Assembly (NCBI GenBank): GCA_017395635.1
Contig: JAFQOE010000020.1
Coordinates: 1 to 64,000, forward strand
Length of the DNA stretch: 64,000 nucleotides
Direction: 5' to 3'
From: Lachnospiraceae bacterium
GTDB lineage: Bacteria; Bacillota; Clostridia; Lachnospirales; Lachnospiraceae
The position numbers and the translations under genes were made by a program. The notes beneath the pieces were generated by a model, which was not told where the DNA came from, searched no databases, and was given only the letters and a program-made list of their open reading frames with translations. This document shows positions 24,156 to 33,927 of the stretch, piece after piece; the stretch's first letter is position 1, and each line of letters begins with the position of its first letter.

Positions 24156-26021
24156 ATGGCAAAATTAGCACTTTCAGATGAAATTTTAATGGAAATTGAA
24201 AAACCAGCCAGATATATCGGTAATGAAGTGAATATGGTGAAAAAAGATCCTGCTTCTGTAGATATACGATATTGTATGTGTTTCCCCGATGTATATGAGA
24301 TTGGCATGAGCCATTTGGGGATTCAGATTTTATACGATATGATTAATAAGAGAGAAGATGCGTATTGTGAACGTGTCTATTCTCCGTGGCCGGATTTAGA
24401 TAAGATTATGAGAGAGAAACAGATTCCATTGTTTTCGTTGGAAACCCAGACTCCGATTAAGGAATTTGATTTTCTTGGAATTACATTGCAGTATGAGATG
24501 GCTTATACGAATGTGTTGCAGATTTTGGAATTGTCTGATATTCCGATATGGGCAAAGGATCGTACTTTAGAAGATCCGATTGTGTTTGGCGGAGGTCCTT
24601 GTAGTTACAATCCGGAACCAATTGCAGAGTTTTTTGATGTGTTCTATATTGGTGAAGGTGAAACTCGTTATCATGATGTTTTTGAAGTATACAAAGCGTT
24701 AAAAACAAAGGGTGCGACGAGAGAAGAAATATTACATGCGATTGCTAAGATTCCCGGAATGTATGTTCCGTCTATGTATGAAGTAACCTATAAAGAAGAT
24801 GGAACGATTGCTTCTTTTGAGCCAATTCATGAGGATGTTCCAAGAACGATTACGAAAGAAATCGTATTGGATTTTGATAAAGCACCATATCCTGAAAAAC
24901 CGTTAGTACCATATATTAAGGCTACTCAGGACAGAGTAACACTTGAGATTATGCGTGGATGTATCCGTGGTTGTCGTTTCTGCCAGGCGGGAATGATTTA
25001 TCGCCCAACAAGACAGAAGGATGTAGAATTGCTGAAGAAATATGCCCGTGAAATGATTGCAAATACAGGACACGAAGAGATTTCTTTGAGTTCTCTTAGT
25101 TCTTCTGATTATCAGTGCTTGAAGGAGTTCATTTACTTCTTAATTGATGAAATTAGCAATAATGATGTGAATATTTCCCTTCCGTCGTTGCGTATTGATG
25201 CTTTTTCTTTGGATGTTATGAAGAAGGTACAGGATGTGAAGAAGAGTTCGTTGACATTTGCACCAGAGGCAGGCACACAGCGTTTGCGTGATGTGATTAA
25301 CAAAGGATTAACAGAAGAAGTTATTTTAAATGGTGCTATGCAGGCGTTCCAGGGTGGTTGGAATAAAGTTAAGTTCTACTTTATGTTGGGACTACCTTTT
25401 GAAACGATTGAGGATGCAGAAGGAATTCCACAGCTTTGTGAGACGGTTGCAAAGGCGTATTATACGATTCCGAAAGAGGAGCGTAATGGAAAAGTTGCGA
25501 TTACAGCATCCGCATCTTTCTTTGTTCCAAAGCCATTTACTCCGTTCCAGTGGGCACCAATGTTAGATCCACAGACTTATAGAGATAGAGCACATCATGT
25601 AAAAGATACTTTTAGACAACAGCTTAATGCAAAGTCCATGAAGTTTACCTATCATGAATCAGATGTGTCTGCATTAGAAGGCGTGTTCGCAAGAGGTGAC
25701 CGTAAGATTAACAAGGTTATCTATGATGCATATAAGAGTGGTTGTATCTTTGATTCATGGACCGAATGGTTTGATAACGAGAAGTGGATGGCTGCATTTG
25801 AAGAAAATGGTATTGATATGAATTTCTATACAACAAGAGAGCGTGATGTAGAAGAAATTTTACCGTGGGATTTCATTGATATCGGTGTAAGCAAACGTTT
25901 CATGATAGAAGAATGGGAGAGAGCAAAACAGGGTATTGTGACTCCGAACTGTCGAGAAAAATGTTCTGGCTGTGGCGCAGCTAAATTTGGAGGAGGTGTC
26001 TGCTTTGAAGGTAAGAATTAA
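24156..26021 (+). CDS. TIGR03960 family B12-binding-domain radical SAM protein
   Basis: A 621-residue enzyme of the TIGR03960 family. The N-terminal half resembles the B12-binding domain (CFPDVYEIGMSHLGIQILYD, GGGPCSYNPEPI), and the radical SAM domain starts near residue 265 with the cluster motif CIRGCRFC. Its C-terminus ends with a cysteine-rich CREKCSGCGAAKFGG segment. Members occur next to or fused with a TIGR03936 protein, as here, and commonly lie upstream of rng and rplU in Clostridia. The substrate is unknown; a tRNA or ribosome modification role has been suggested by context. GGAGA lies about seven bases before ATG 24156. Confidence 0.92.
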   Translation: MAKLALSDEILMEIEKPARYIGNEVNMVKKDPASVDIRYCMCFPDVYEIGMSHLGIQILYDMINKREDAYCERVYSPWPDLDKIMREKQIPLFSLETQTPIKEFDFLGITLQYEMAYTNVLQILELSDIPIWAKDRTLEDPIVFGGGPCSYNPEPIAEFFDVFYIGEGETRYHDVFEVYKALKTKGATREEILHAIAKIPGMYVPSMYEVTYKEDGTIASFEPIHEDVPRTITKEIVLDFDKAPYPEKPLVPYIKATQDRVTLEIMRGCIRGCRFCQAGMIYRPTRQKDVELLKKYAREMIANTGHEEISLSSLSSSDYQCLKEFIYFLIDEISNNDVNISLPSLRIDAFSLDVMKKVQDVKKSSLTFAPEAGTQRLRDVINKGLTEEVILNGAMQAFQGGWNKVKFYFMLGLPFETIEDAEGIPQLCETVAKAYYTIPKEERNGKVAITASASFFVPKPFTPFQWAPMLDPQTYRDRAHHVKDTFRQQLNAKSMKFTYHESDVSALEGVFARGDRKINKVIYDAYKSGCIFDSWTEWFDNEKWMAAFEENGIDMNFYTTRERDVEEILPWDFIDIGVSKRFMIEEWERAKQGIVTPNCREKCSGCGAAKFGGGVCFEGKN

Positions 26022-26718
26022 ATATACGAAATCAGGGCATCTCAAGTTTATTGGACATTTGGATGTAATGCGTTTTTTTCAAAAAGCAGTGAAACGTGCA
26101 GGATTGGATATAGCGTATTCACAAGGTTTTAGTCCGCATCAATTGATGTCTTTTGCAGCACCGTTAGCACTAGGTGTTACCAGTGAAGGCGAGTATTTTG
26201 ATGCAGAGTTTAATTCCCTAGTCTCATCAGATGAGTTTGTGAGACGTTTTAATGAACAGATGGTAGATGGTATGGCAGTGAATGATGTGGTATTACTTCC
26301 GGATAATGCGAAGAATTCCATGTCAATTGTGGCCGGATCAGATTATCATGTGACTATTTTGGAAAAAGACAATGACGCAAATTGGAAGATACGCAGGGAA
26401 AAGTTGTTAGAAGCAGTTCCACATTTGTTAGAGAAGGACACAATTGAAGTTCTCCGTAAGACAAAGAAAAATGAAAAAGTAGAAGATATTAAGCCAGGTA
26501 TTTTCAAACTTTGTATAGATGAGGACAAGATATATATGTTTCTGGCAACAGGTAGTGAGTATAATCTGAAACCGGAATCGGTAATGGAAGCACTTTGTAA
26601 GGAAACTGGTATTGAATATAACAAGTTTGATTATCAGGTGCACCGTATTGAAACCTATATGAAGAATGAACAGGGTGAGTTGGTATCTCTGTTAGAAAGT
26701 GGAACCAGAATTGCGTAA
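26005..26718 (+). CDS. TIGR03936 family radical SAM-associated protein (DUF2344)
   Basis: A 237-residue protein that opens LKVRIKYTKSGHLKFIGHLD and has YSQGFSPHQLMSFAAPLALG, both typical of DUF2344/TIGR03936, the constant partner of TIGR03960. The start is decided by the ribosome site: GGAGGAGG at 25989-25996 lies eight bases before TTG 26005, while an upstream in-frame GTG at 25972 has none. It thus starts with TTG and overlaps the preceding gene by 17 bases, implying translational coupling and a stable complex. Function unknown beyond this association. Confidence 0.9.
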   Translation: MKVRIKYTKSGHLKFIGHLDVMRFFQKAVKRAGLDIAYSQGFSPHQLMSFAAPLALGVTSEGEYFDAEFNSLVSSDEFVRRFNEQMVDGMAVNDVVLLPDNAKNSMSIVAGSDYHVTILEKDNDANWKIRREKLLEAVPHLLEKDTIEVLRKTKKNEKVEDIKPGIFKLCIDEDKIYMFLATGSEYNLKPESVMEALCKETGIEYNKFDYQVHRIETYMKNEQGELVSLLESGTRIA

Positions 26719-26770
26719 ATGAGTAGTAGATATTTTGCAAAATAGTTTTAAGATGAATGGAGAAAGTGAA

Positions 26771-27907
26771 ATGAAAGAATACAACAGATTTCAGATTAAG
26801 AATTGTATTTTTACAATATTAATAGTAGGAATATTAGCGTTGGTAGTGGTGTCTCCGGTTCATGCAAAAAATTCAGCTTTTTCAAGTTTGTCACTAACTG
26901 GTCAACGTGCAGTAATTATGGATATGGATTCCGGAAAGATATTGTATAAAAAGAATCCAAATGTACATTGTCATAATGCTAGTACCACAAAGCTTGCTAC
27001 GGCAATTGTTGCAGTAGAACAGAACAAGTCACTAAAAAAGAAAATCAGAATTTCTGGTAACGCAAGTGGTGTTGGTAGTAGTTCCGACACAGTAAAACTG
27101 GGGATGAGTACAGGAGATAGCTATTATCTTGAAGATTTATTACATGCAATGCTTTTGAAATCCGCAAATGATACTTCGGTTGCTATTGCGGAAGGAACAA
27201 GTGGTAGTGAAGCACGTTTTATGAAACAAGTCAACAAGAAAATGAAAAAAATTGGTTGCAAGAATACGGTGTTTGGGTCGTCAAATGGTCTCCGTTCCAG
27301 TAACACACATTATACAACTGCCAAGGATTTGGCGTTGATTATGCGTTATGCATACAAGAATGACACAATTCGTAGCATTATGAAAAAGAAAAGTTATTCA
27401 TTTAGAAGTATGAGTGGAAGGTGTCATACAGTTTCTAACACCAATGCATTGTTAAGTAGTAAGGATTATTATTGTATTGGAAAAACAGGCAATGGTTGGA
27501 CTGCAAAATACTGTTATACAGGTGTATATACCTATAAAGCTCATTCATATGTTCTTGTTACGCTTGGTAATGCAACGGATGGTGGTAAATGGAGTGATGC
27601 CAAGAAAATGATTGCAGCTTGCAAGAAAGATGCAAAAGCAGTACAGAAAAATCTTGCATTGAATAAAACCGAAGCAGAGATTAAAGTTGGTTCTACGGTT
27701 GGATTGAAAGTACGTAAGATAAAAGCAGATGTAAAATGGACTAGCAAGAACAAACAAATTGCTACGGTGGATGAAAATGGTAAAGTAACTGGTAAGAAAG
27801 TTGGTACAACAACCATATATGCAAAAGTGTATGGTAAGACTTTAAAGTGTAAGGTGAAGGTTGTGGAGAATACTACCACAGAAACGTCAGAGGTTGTAAC
27901 AGACTGA
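26771..27907 (+). CDS. D-alanyl-D-alanine carboxypeptidase with C-terminal Big2 domain
   Basis: A secreted 378-residue low-molecular-weight penicillin-binding protein that trims the terminal D-Ala of peptidoglycan stem peptides. A signal peptide spans residues 1-32 (VSPVHA). Catalytic motifs: S71-T-T-K74, SAND near 133 (SxN) and KTGNGW near 240. After the enzyme domain, residues about 305-370 form a bacterial Ig-like (Big2) domain (VKWTSKNKQIATVDENGKVTG), which could anchor it to the wall or another protein; the amphipathic membrane helix of classical DacA is not evident. GGAG at 26759-26762 supports ATG 26771. It lies between the radical SAM pair and rng. Confidence 0.87.
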   Translation: MKEYNRFQIKNCIFTILIVGILALVVVSPVHAKNSAFSSLSLTGQRAVIMDMDSGKILYKKNPNVHCHNASTTKLATAIVAVEQNKSLKKKIRISGNASGVGSSSDTVKLGMSTGDSYYLEDLLHAMLLKSANDTSVAIAEGTSGSEARFMKQVNKKMKKIGCKNTVFGSSNGLRSSNTHYTTAKDLALIMRYAYKNDTIRSIMKKKSYSFRSMSGRCHTVSNTNALLSSKDYYCIGKTGNGWTAKYCYTGVYTYKAHSYVLVTLGNATDGGKWSDAKKMIAACKKDAKAVQKNLALNKTEAEIKVGSTVGLKVRKIKADVKWTSKNKQIATVDENGKVTGKKVGTTTIYAKVYGKTLKCKVKVVENTTTETSEVVTD

Positions 27908-27926
27908 TAGAAATTAGGGAAGAAAT

Positions 27927-29129
27927 ATGACACAGGCAATTATTACACAATTGAATAATCAGCGTTTTTTATTAATCTATGAAGAGAATGAATTGGTGGA
28001 ATGTCATCCACTACAGGGAGAATCTTCTTTACAGATTGGAAACATTTACATTGGAAGAGTGGAAAAAGTAGTGAAAAACATTCAGTCTGCATTTGTTCGA
28101 TTGGATGCAGATAATGTTGGATATCTGCCATTGAATGATAAACCGGCAAGAATACTGAATCGTAAGTTATCCAAGGGACTTTCATCAATTGCGGAAGGAG
28201 ATACCATTCTCGTGCAGGTAGAACAGGAGCCACAGAAGATGAAACAGGCAAGAGTAACAGGGAATATCTGTTTGAGTGGTAATTATGTCGCATTGGATTT
28301 GTCTGGTAAACATGTGGGTGTTTCAAAAAAGATTCAAAACGAGAAACGTGTGGAAGAGTTAAAGTCTTTGATATCGAATGGTGTGCGACTTACGGATTCG
28401 AGTGATATGTATGGATGCGTATTGCGAACTGCTTGTGAGAATGCAAACAATGATGCGATATTAGATGAGTATCGACGCATTTGTGGTGAGATGGATTCTT
28501 TGCTACATAGAGCAGAATTTGAGCGAAAAAAAGGCTGTATCAAAGAGGGAGAATCAGCACATTTGGCATTACTCAGCGACTATGGTATAGAACGGATTGA
28601 TGAGATTAAGACAGATCTGGTAGATGTATATAATGAGTTGAGAGCAAGTTGTTTTGCAGATGTGTTGGTTTCTTATGATGACAAAGATTATCCGTTGTAC
28701 AAACTATTAAGTCTGGAGACAGAAATCAAGAAACTAATTAATAAGAAAGTATGGCTCAAATCAGGTGGCTTTTTGATTATAGAACCGACAGAAGCAATGG
28801 TAGTAATTGACGTGAATACCGGAAAATCGGTCGGCAAAAAGAATAAGGATAATCACATATTAAAACTAAACTTAGAGGCTGCAGAAGAGATTGTCAAGCA
28901 GTTGCGCTTGCGTAATCTTTCGGGGATTATTATGGTGGATTTTATTAACATGAAACGTGAGGAGGATAAGCAGCAGATTATAAAGTGTTTGGAGCAGGGA
29001 TTAAAAAAGGATAAAGTTCCAGGATATTTTGTTGAAATAACTAAGTTAGATGTGTTTGAATTAACCCGTAAAAAAGTACGAAAACCATTATATGAAGTGA
29101 TACACAATACTATGTTAAATTCTTTATAA
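27927..29129 (+). CDS. rng: ribonuclease G/E family protein
   Basis: A 400-residue member of the RNase E/G family, which cuts single-stranded RNA in rRNA and mRNA maturation. The N-terminal S1-like domain is seen at about residues 33-115 (GNIYIGRVEKVVKNIQSAFVRL), and the catalytic DNase I-like part carries VVIDVNTGKSVG near 291 and IIMVDFINMK near 332 with the metal-binding aspartates. The paired CxxC zinc link and long C-terminal scaffold of E. coli RNase E are absent, so it matches the short RNase G type. GGGAAG precedes ATG 27927. It is followed by a separate strong promoter for rplU. Confidence 0.9.
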   Translation: MTQAIITQLNNQRFLLIYEENELVECHPLQGESSLQIGNIYIGRVEKVVKNIQSAFVRLDADNVGYLPLNDKPARILNRKLSKGLSSIAEGDTILVQVEQEPQKMKQARVTGNICLSGNYVALDLSGKHVGVSKKIQNEKRVEELKSLISNGVRLTDSSDMYGCVLRTACENANNDAILDEYRRICGEMDSLLHRAEFERKKGCIKEGESAHLALLSDYGIERIDEIKTDLVDVYNELRASCFADVLVSYDDKDYPLYKLLSLETEIKKLINKKVWLKSGGFLIIEPTEAMVVIDVNTGKSVGKKNKDNHILKLNLEAAEEIVKQLRLRNLSGIIMVDFINMKREEDKQQIIKCLEQGLKKDKVPGYFVEITKLDVFELTRKKVRKPLYEVIHNTMLNSL

Positions 29130-29137
29130 AATAATGG

Positions 29138-29166
29138 TTGACATTTCATTTATGGGATGTTATATT
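29138..29166 (+). promoter_or_regulatory. promoter of rplU-prp-rpmA
   Basis: TTGACA at 29138-29143, 17-base spacer, TATATT at 29161-29166. Confidence 0.85.
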
Positions 29167-29172
29167 TTACAA

Positions 29173-29230
29173 GTGTGCCGCACAAGGAGGTAGAAGTGTG
29201 TCCGTTTGACATCACCGTACTTGGCGAGTA
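29173..29230 (+). promoter_or_regulatory. L21 leader (probable)
   Basis: Between the promoter and rplU the leader GTGTGCCGCACAAGGAGG...GTACTTGGCGAG has the short paired segments and position of the Firmicute L21 leader, in which ribosomal protein L21 is thought to control its own synthesis. The GTGTG...CACAAG segments can pair locally. Identification is by position and general appearance, not by a covariance model. Confidence 0.5.
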
Positions 29231-29251
29231 ATGATAATAGGAGGTAACCGT

Positions 29252-29557
29252 ATGTACGCAATTATTGCAACAGGTGGTAAGCAGTACAAGGTAGCTGAGG
29301 GTGATATCATTAAAGTAGAAAAGCTTAATGCAGAAGCTGGTTCTGAAGTGAAATTTGATGTTATTGCTATTAACAACGACAAGGACATGTTATGTGGCGA
29401 TGCAGTTGCTAACTCAAGCGTTACAGCTAACGTAATTGAGAACGGCAAGGGCAAGAAGGTTGTTGTTTACAAGTATAAGAGAAAAACCGGCTATCACAAG
29501 AAGAATGGTCATAGACAGCCATTTACTAAGGTTGAGATCAAAGCAATCAACGCTTAA
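29252..29557 (+). CDS. rplU: 50S ribosomal protein L21
   Basis: A 101-residue protein of the large ribosomal subunit binding 23S rRNA. The sequence MYAIIATGGKQYKVAEGD and the C-terminal YKYKRKTGYHKKNGHRQPFT are diagnostic for L21. AGGAGGT at 29239-29245 fixes ATG 29252. It starts the conserved rplU-prp-rpmA group. Confidence 0.98.
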   Translation: MYAIIATGGKQYKVAEGDIIKVEKLNAEAGSEVKFDVIAINNDKDMLCGDAVANSSVTANVIENGKGKKVVVYKYKRKTGYHKKNGHRQPFTKVEIKAINA

Positions 29558-29565
29558 TTGGAACT

Positions 29566-29892
29566 ATGATTACTGTAACTGTTTTTGAGAAACAAGAAAA
29601 GATAGTTGGTGTCCAGTTAGAAGGACATGCCGAATTCGGTAAAAAGGGAAGAGATATTGTTTGTAGTGCGGTATCGATATTGTACATTAATTTGGTGAAT
29701 TCCCTGGAAAGCTTTACAGATGATGAGAAAGAATTGAATGGTAGTACCAAGATTAATTTTCAGAATGTCATCCTGAAGCGTTTGCCAAGTGAGAGAGCGG
29801 AATTGTTATTTCAATCCTTCATGCTTGGTATCACTACAATTGAACAAAAGTATGGTAAAAAGTACATTGTAATTTTGAATCAGGAGGTGTAA
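29566..29892 (+). CDS. prp: ribosomal-processing cysteine protease Prp
   Basis: A 108-residue protease that removes the N-terminal extension of ribosomal protein L27 in Firmicutes. The catalytic dyad is visible as H22 in GHAEFG and C34 in RDIVCSAVS. It lies between rplU and rpmA, as in Staphylococcus and most Firmicutes, and its substrate motif is present in the next gene. Only a weak GGAAC lies before ATG 29566, eight bases after the rplU stop, suggesting translation by coupling. Confidence 0.94.
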   Translation: MITVTVFEKQEKIVGVQLEGHAEFGKKGRDIVCSAVSILYINLVNSLESFTDDEKELNGSTKINFQNVILKRLPSERAELLFQSFMLGITTIEQKYGKKYIVILNQEV

Positions 29893-29895
29893 AAC

Positions 29896-30186
29896 ATGTT
29901 TAAGCTTAACCTTCAGTTATTCGCTCATAAAAAAGGTATGGGTTCTACAAAGAACGGTAGAGACTCAGAAGCTAAGAGACTTGGTGCGAAGAGAGCAGAT
30001 GGTCAGTTCGTTAAGGCTGGTAATATTTTATACAGACAGCGTGGAACAAAGATCCATCCAGGTACTAACGTAGGTAGAGGTAAAGATGATACTCTATTTG
30101 CATTAGTTGATGGTGTTGTTCGCTACGAGAGAAAGGGAAGAGATAAGAAGCAGGTTTCTATCTACCCAGTTTCTGTTAACGAATAA
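29896..30186 (+). CDS. rpmA: 50S ribosomal protein L27 precursor
   Basis: A 96-residue L27 with the Firmicute N-terminal extension: [10 protein letters not shown] precedes [20 protein letters not shown], and Prp cleaves after the FA. Mature L27 reaches into the peptidyl transferase centre. GGAGGTG lies seven bases before ATG 29896, which is three bases after prp. A strong terminator follows. Confidence 0.98.
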   Translation: MFKLNLQLFAHKKGMGSTKNGRDSEAKRLGAKRADGQFVKAGNILYRQRGTKIHPGTNVGRGKDDTLFALVDGVVRYERKGRDKKQVSIYPVSVNE

Positions 30187-30202
30187 GATACATGTAATTT
30201 AG

Positions 30203-30230
30203 GGCTGGAGTTTTTTACTCCAGCCTTTTT
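30203..30230 (+). terminator. terminator after rpmA
   Basis: GGCTGGAGT (30203-30211), loop TTTTT, ACTCCAGCC (30217-30225), then TTTTT. Confidence 0.95.
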
Positions 30231-30248
30231 GCACGTATGCATTGAGCC

Positions 30249-30319
30249 ATGCGGAAAATAATAAAAGTACAGATAGAATGAGTTTGCTCAAAACTATCTG
30301 CAGTTTTATTATTTTCCAT
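30249..30319. repeat. imperfect ~70-bp palindrome between rpmA and obgE
   Basis: GGAAAATAATAAAA (30253-30266) pairs with TTTTATTATTTTCC (30304-30317), CAGATAG (30270-30276) with CTATCTG (30294-30300), and TGAG/CTCA around a TTTG tip. The outer pattern (GCGGA...TCCAT) and the TTTG tip resemble the hairpins before tyrS, so it may belong to the same palindromic family. It sits just after the terminator and has no T run of its own. Confidence 0.65.
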
Positions 30320-30376
30320 AAGGCGATAGCCGTGATCGAGTCGAAACGAAATGAAGACGAGGTATATGGCGAATAG

Positions 30377-31705
<1,329 letters not shown>

Positions 31706-31725
31706 TATAAGGAGATAGTAAAGAT

Positions 31726-32016
31726 ATGACAAGTAAGCAGAGAGCGTATTTGAAAAGTTTAGCAATGACAATGGATCCTATTTTAAATGTAGGAAAATCC
31801 AGTGTAACACCAGAGCTTGTAGCTTCTGTTGATGAAGCAATTCAAAAGCGTGAGTTGATTAAGATTGGTGTTTTGAAAAATTGTTTGGATGACCCAAGAG
31901 CTATTGCAGAAACAATTGCAGAACGCACACATTCACAGGTGGTGCAGGTGATTGGAAAGAAGATTGTTTTATATCGTAGAAATAAGGATAAATCAAAAAT
32001 TGAATTGCCAAAATGA
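31726..32016 (+). CDS. yhbY: YhbY-like CRM-domain RNA-binding protein
   Basis: A 96-residue protein made of one CRM domain, with MTSKQRAYLKSLA, ILNVGKSSVTPELVASVDEA and the GKKIVLYRR C-terminal strand. YhbY associates with pre-50S particles. AAGGAG precedes ATG 31726, 20 bases after obgE, so it is likely co-transcribed with it. Confidence 0.93.
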   Translation: MTSKQRAYLKSLAMTMDPILNVGKSSVTPELVASVDEAIQKRELIKIGVLKNCLDDPRAIAETIAERTHSQVVQVIGKKIVLYRRNKDKSKIELPK

Positions 32017-32018
32017 TT

Positions 32019-32061
32019 ATAAGGATGTTGCATTTTTGTTGTAAAAATGTAACATCCTTAT
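32019..32061 (+). terminator. 19-bp hairpin after yhbY
   Basis: Bases 32019-32037 (starting ATAAGGATGTTGC) pair with 32043-32061, nearly perfectly, around a five-base loop. It ends the obgE-yhbY transcript or protects its 3' end; a T run lies within the stem side rather than after it, so termination strength is uncertain. Confidence 0.65.
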
Positions 32062-32077
32062 ATCATATAAGAGGTTT

Positions 32078-32157
32078 ACAATAATTATATTATGTAAATA
32101 TGTATTGGTTACGTTTAAATATTAAATAAAGAGTTAACGATAATTGTATTATGTTAA
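32078..32157 (+). repeat. imperfect 20-bp direct repeat before nadD
   Basis: ACAATAATTATATTATGTAA at 32078-32097 recurs as ACGATAATTGTATTATGTT at 32137-32155, about 40 bases apart. The stretch is very AT-rich and presumably holds the nadD promoter, but I cannot assign -35 and -10 boxes with confidence. The repeats could be operator half-sites or a local duplication. Confidence 0.45.
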
Positions 32158-32177
32158 TCGATGGCGTGGAGGTTGTT

Positions 32178-32816
32178 ATGGCATCAATAGGAATTATGGG
32201 TGGAACATTTAATCCGATTCATATCGGTCATGTACAAATAGCAAAAGCTGCTTATACACAATATCATTTGGATGAAATATGGTTTATGCCGAATCATATT
32301 CCGGCGTACAAATCAGAAGACCACATTGTATCAGGAATACAACGTTTAGAAATGGTACGTTGTGCTATTCAAGAAATCCCTTATTGTAAAGCATCTGATT
32401 TTGAGCTGAATAGAGAGGGAAATACGTATACAATTGACACTTTGATGTCTTTAAAAATGCTTTATCCGGAACATACCTTTTATTTTATTATGGGAGCAGA
32501 TTCGCTATTTTCTTTTGACAAATGGATGAAATATGAGAAAATACCACAATATGCCAATTTGTTAGTTGCACCAAGAGGGGAACAGATAATGCAACTGATT
32601 TTAGATAAAGTGAAGGAGTATAATCACTTTTTTGGAAATGAAGTGTTTTTCCTTATTGAATGCGAGGAAATCCAATGTTCTTCCAGTGAAATTCGTGTTA
32701 AATTGCAAAGTCTTGCGAAAGCAGATGATTTTAATGAAGAACGAATTTGTAATGATTTGCATCTTTCAAAAGCAGTATTACAATACATTATACAAAATAA
32801 TTTGTATGTTCATTAG
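32178..32816 (+). CDS. nadD: nicotinate-nucleotide adenylyltransferase
   Basis: Joins ATP and nicotinate mononucleotide to form deamido-NAD in NAD synthesis. The 212 residues show the nucleotidyltransferase motif GGTFNPIHIGHVQIA near residue 9, the NadD block IWFMPNHIPAYKS near 41, and the ISSTxIR-like CSSSEIRVKL near 175. TGGAGG at 32167-32172 supports ATG 32178 rather than the upstream ATG at 32151. It precedes yqeK and rsfS, the normal Firmicute order. Confidence 0.95.
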   Translation: MASIGIMGGTFNPIHIGHVQIAKAAYTQYHLDEIWFMPNHIPAYKSEDHIVSGIQRLEMVRCAIQEIPYCKASDFELNREGNTYTIDTLMSLKMLYPEHTFYFIMGADSLFSFDKWMKYEKIPQYANLLVAPRGEQIMQLILDKVKEYNHFFGNEVFFLIECEEIQCSSSEIRVKLQSLAKADDFNEERICNDLHLSKAVLQYIIQNNLYVH

Positions 32817-32868
32817 TTAAGTATTGTATTGTAGTAGTAATATTTGTAATCTTAATTGTTAAAAATGT

Positions 32869-32907
32869 AAAAAAGTAAGTGTTTCATTGAAATAACTTAC
32901 TTTTTTT
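32869..32907 (+). terminator. terminator after nadD
   Basis: AAAAAAGTAAGT (32869-32880) pairs with ACTTACTTTTTT (32895-32906), followed by T. Its right arm lies inside the spacer of the following promoter. Confidence 0.75.
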
Positions 32908-32915
32908 GATATAAT
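32887..32915 (+). promoter_or_regulatory. promoter of yqeK-rsfS embedded in the nadD terminator
   Basis: TTGAAA at 32887-32892, 17-base spacer, TATAAT at 32910-32915. The -35 box is in the terminator loop and the spacer is the right arm, so the same bases serve two functions. Confidence 0.75.
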
Positions 32916-32952
32916 TTGATATGTACGATGTATATTTTAATGGGAGTTTCTT

Positions 32953-33525
32953 ATGGATAGATTAGAGATGATTGATAAGCTCAGAGACAAGCTTCCGGCG
33001 AAACGTTTTGAACATTCGGTTGGTGTAGAATATACGGCAGGAACTATGGCCTTTCTATATGATGTTGATTGTGAAAAAGCAATGATTGCCGGCTTGTTAC
33101 ACGACTGTGCCAAATATGTTTCGAATGATAAAAAGATTCGCAAATGTGAGAAGCGTGGTATTCCGATTTCGGAGTGTGAATATAAGAATCCGGATTTATT
33201 ACATGCTAAGCTGTCAGCTGTATATGCGAAAGAACGATACGACGTAACAGATAAAGAAATTTTATCTGCAATTAATTGTCATACGACCGGAAAGCCTGGA
33301 ATGACTACTTTAGAAAAAATTATATATATTGCAGATTTTATTGAACCGAATCGCAATATATTGCCGGATATGGATATTATAAGAAAAGAAGCATATACAG
33401 ATTTGGATCAGTGCTTGTTGCATATTCTTCATAATAGTATGAAGCATTTGTGCAAAAAAGGAGCTATCGTAGATCCTCTTACACAGGAAACTTATGAGTA
33501 TTATAAAAAACTCTGTAAAGACTGA
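32953..33525 (+). CDS. yqeK: YqeK-like HD-domain Ap4A hydrolase
   Basis: A 190-residue HD-domain metal-dependent hydrolase; members of the YqeK family cleave symmetric diadenosine tetraphosphate to ADP. The metal ligands are visible in RFEHSVGVEYTA (H), GLLHDCAK (HD) and the downstream CHTTGKPGMT and IADFIEPNR segments. It lies between nadD and rsfS as in Bacillus, and has its own promoter overlapping the nadD terminator. TGGGAG precedes ATG 32953. Confidence 0.9.
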   Translation: MDRLEMIDKLRDKLPAKRFEHSVGVEYTAGTMAFLYDVDCEKAMIAGLLHDCAKYVSNDKKIRKCEKRGIPISECEYKNPDLLHAKLSAVYAKERYDVTDKEILSAINCHTTGKPGMTTLEKIIYIADFIEPNRNILPDMDIIRKEAYTDLDQCLLHILHNSMKHLCKKGAIVDPLTQETYEYYKKLCKD

Positions 33526-33559
33526 ATAGAATATTTTACGAATAATAAAGGAGAATAAC

Positions 33560-33907
33560 ATGACTAGTAAAGAAATGGCGAAACTTGCGATAGAAGGATT
33601 GGAAGATAAGAAAGCAGAAGATATTAAAGTGATTGATATATCGGAAGTATCTGTAATGGCAGATTATTTTATCATTGCAAGTGGATTGAATCGTAATCAG
33701 GTGCAGGCATTAGCGGACAATGTAGAGGAGAAACTTCATGAAGTGAAAGTTCATCCAAGACAAATCGAAGGATATCAGTCAGCTAATTGGATTTTGATGG
33801 ATTTTAATGATATTATTGTTCACATTTTTAATGAAGAAGACCGTCTGTTTTATAACTTAGAAAAGATTTGGATGGATGGCAAAATGATAGAGATATCTGA
33901 AATTTAG
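33560..33907 (+). CDS. rsfS: ribosome silencing factor RsfS
   Basis: A 115-residue protein of the RsfS/Iojap/YbeB family, which binds L14 and blocks subunit joining when nutrients are low. Characteristic segments are ISEVSVMADYFIIASGLNRNQ and ESYQSANWILMDF-like EGYQSANWILMDFNDIIVH. AAGGAG lies about six bases before ATG 33560. Last of the ribosome-assembly run. Confidence 0.95.
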   Translation: MTSKEMAKLAIEGLEDKKAEDIKVIDISEVSVMADYFIIASGLNRNQVQALADNVEEKLHEVKVHPRQIEGYQSANWILMDFNDIIVHIFNEEDRLFYNLEKIWMDGKMIEISEI

Positions 33908-33927
33908 TCAAATAGTTGGGGGATAGG

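Noticed and set aside
28853-29149. Minus-strand frame inside the RNase G/E gene
   Set aside because: Shadow of rng; no start site or conserved product.
30249-30319. A second terminator for rpmA
   Set aside because: A strong terminator already lies at 30203-30230 and this palindrome is not followed by a T run.
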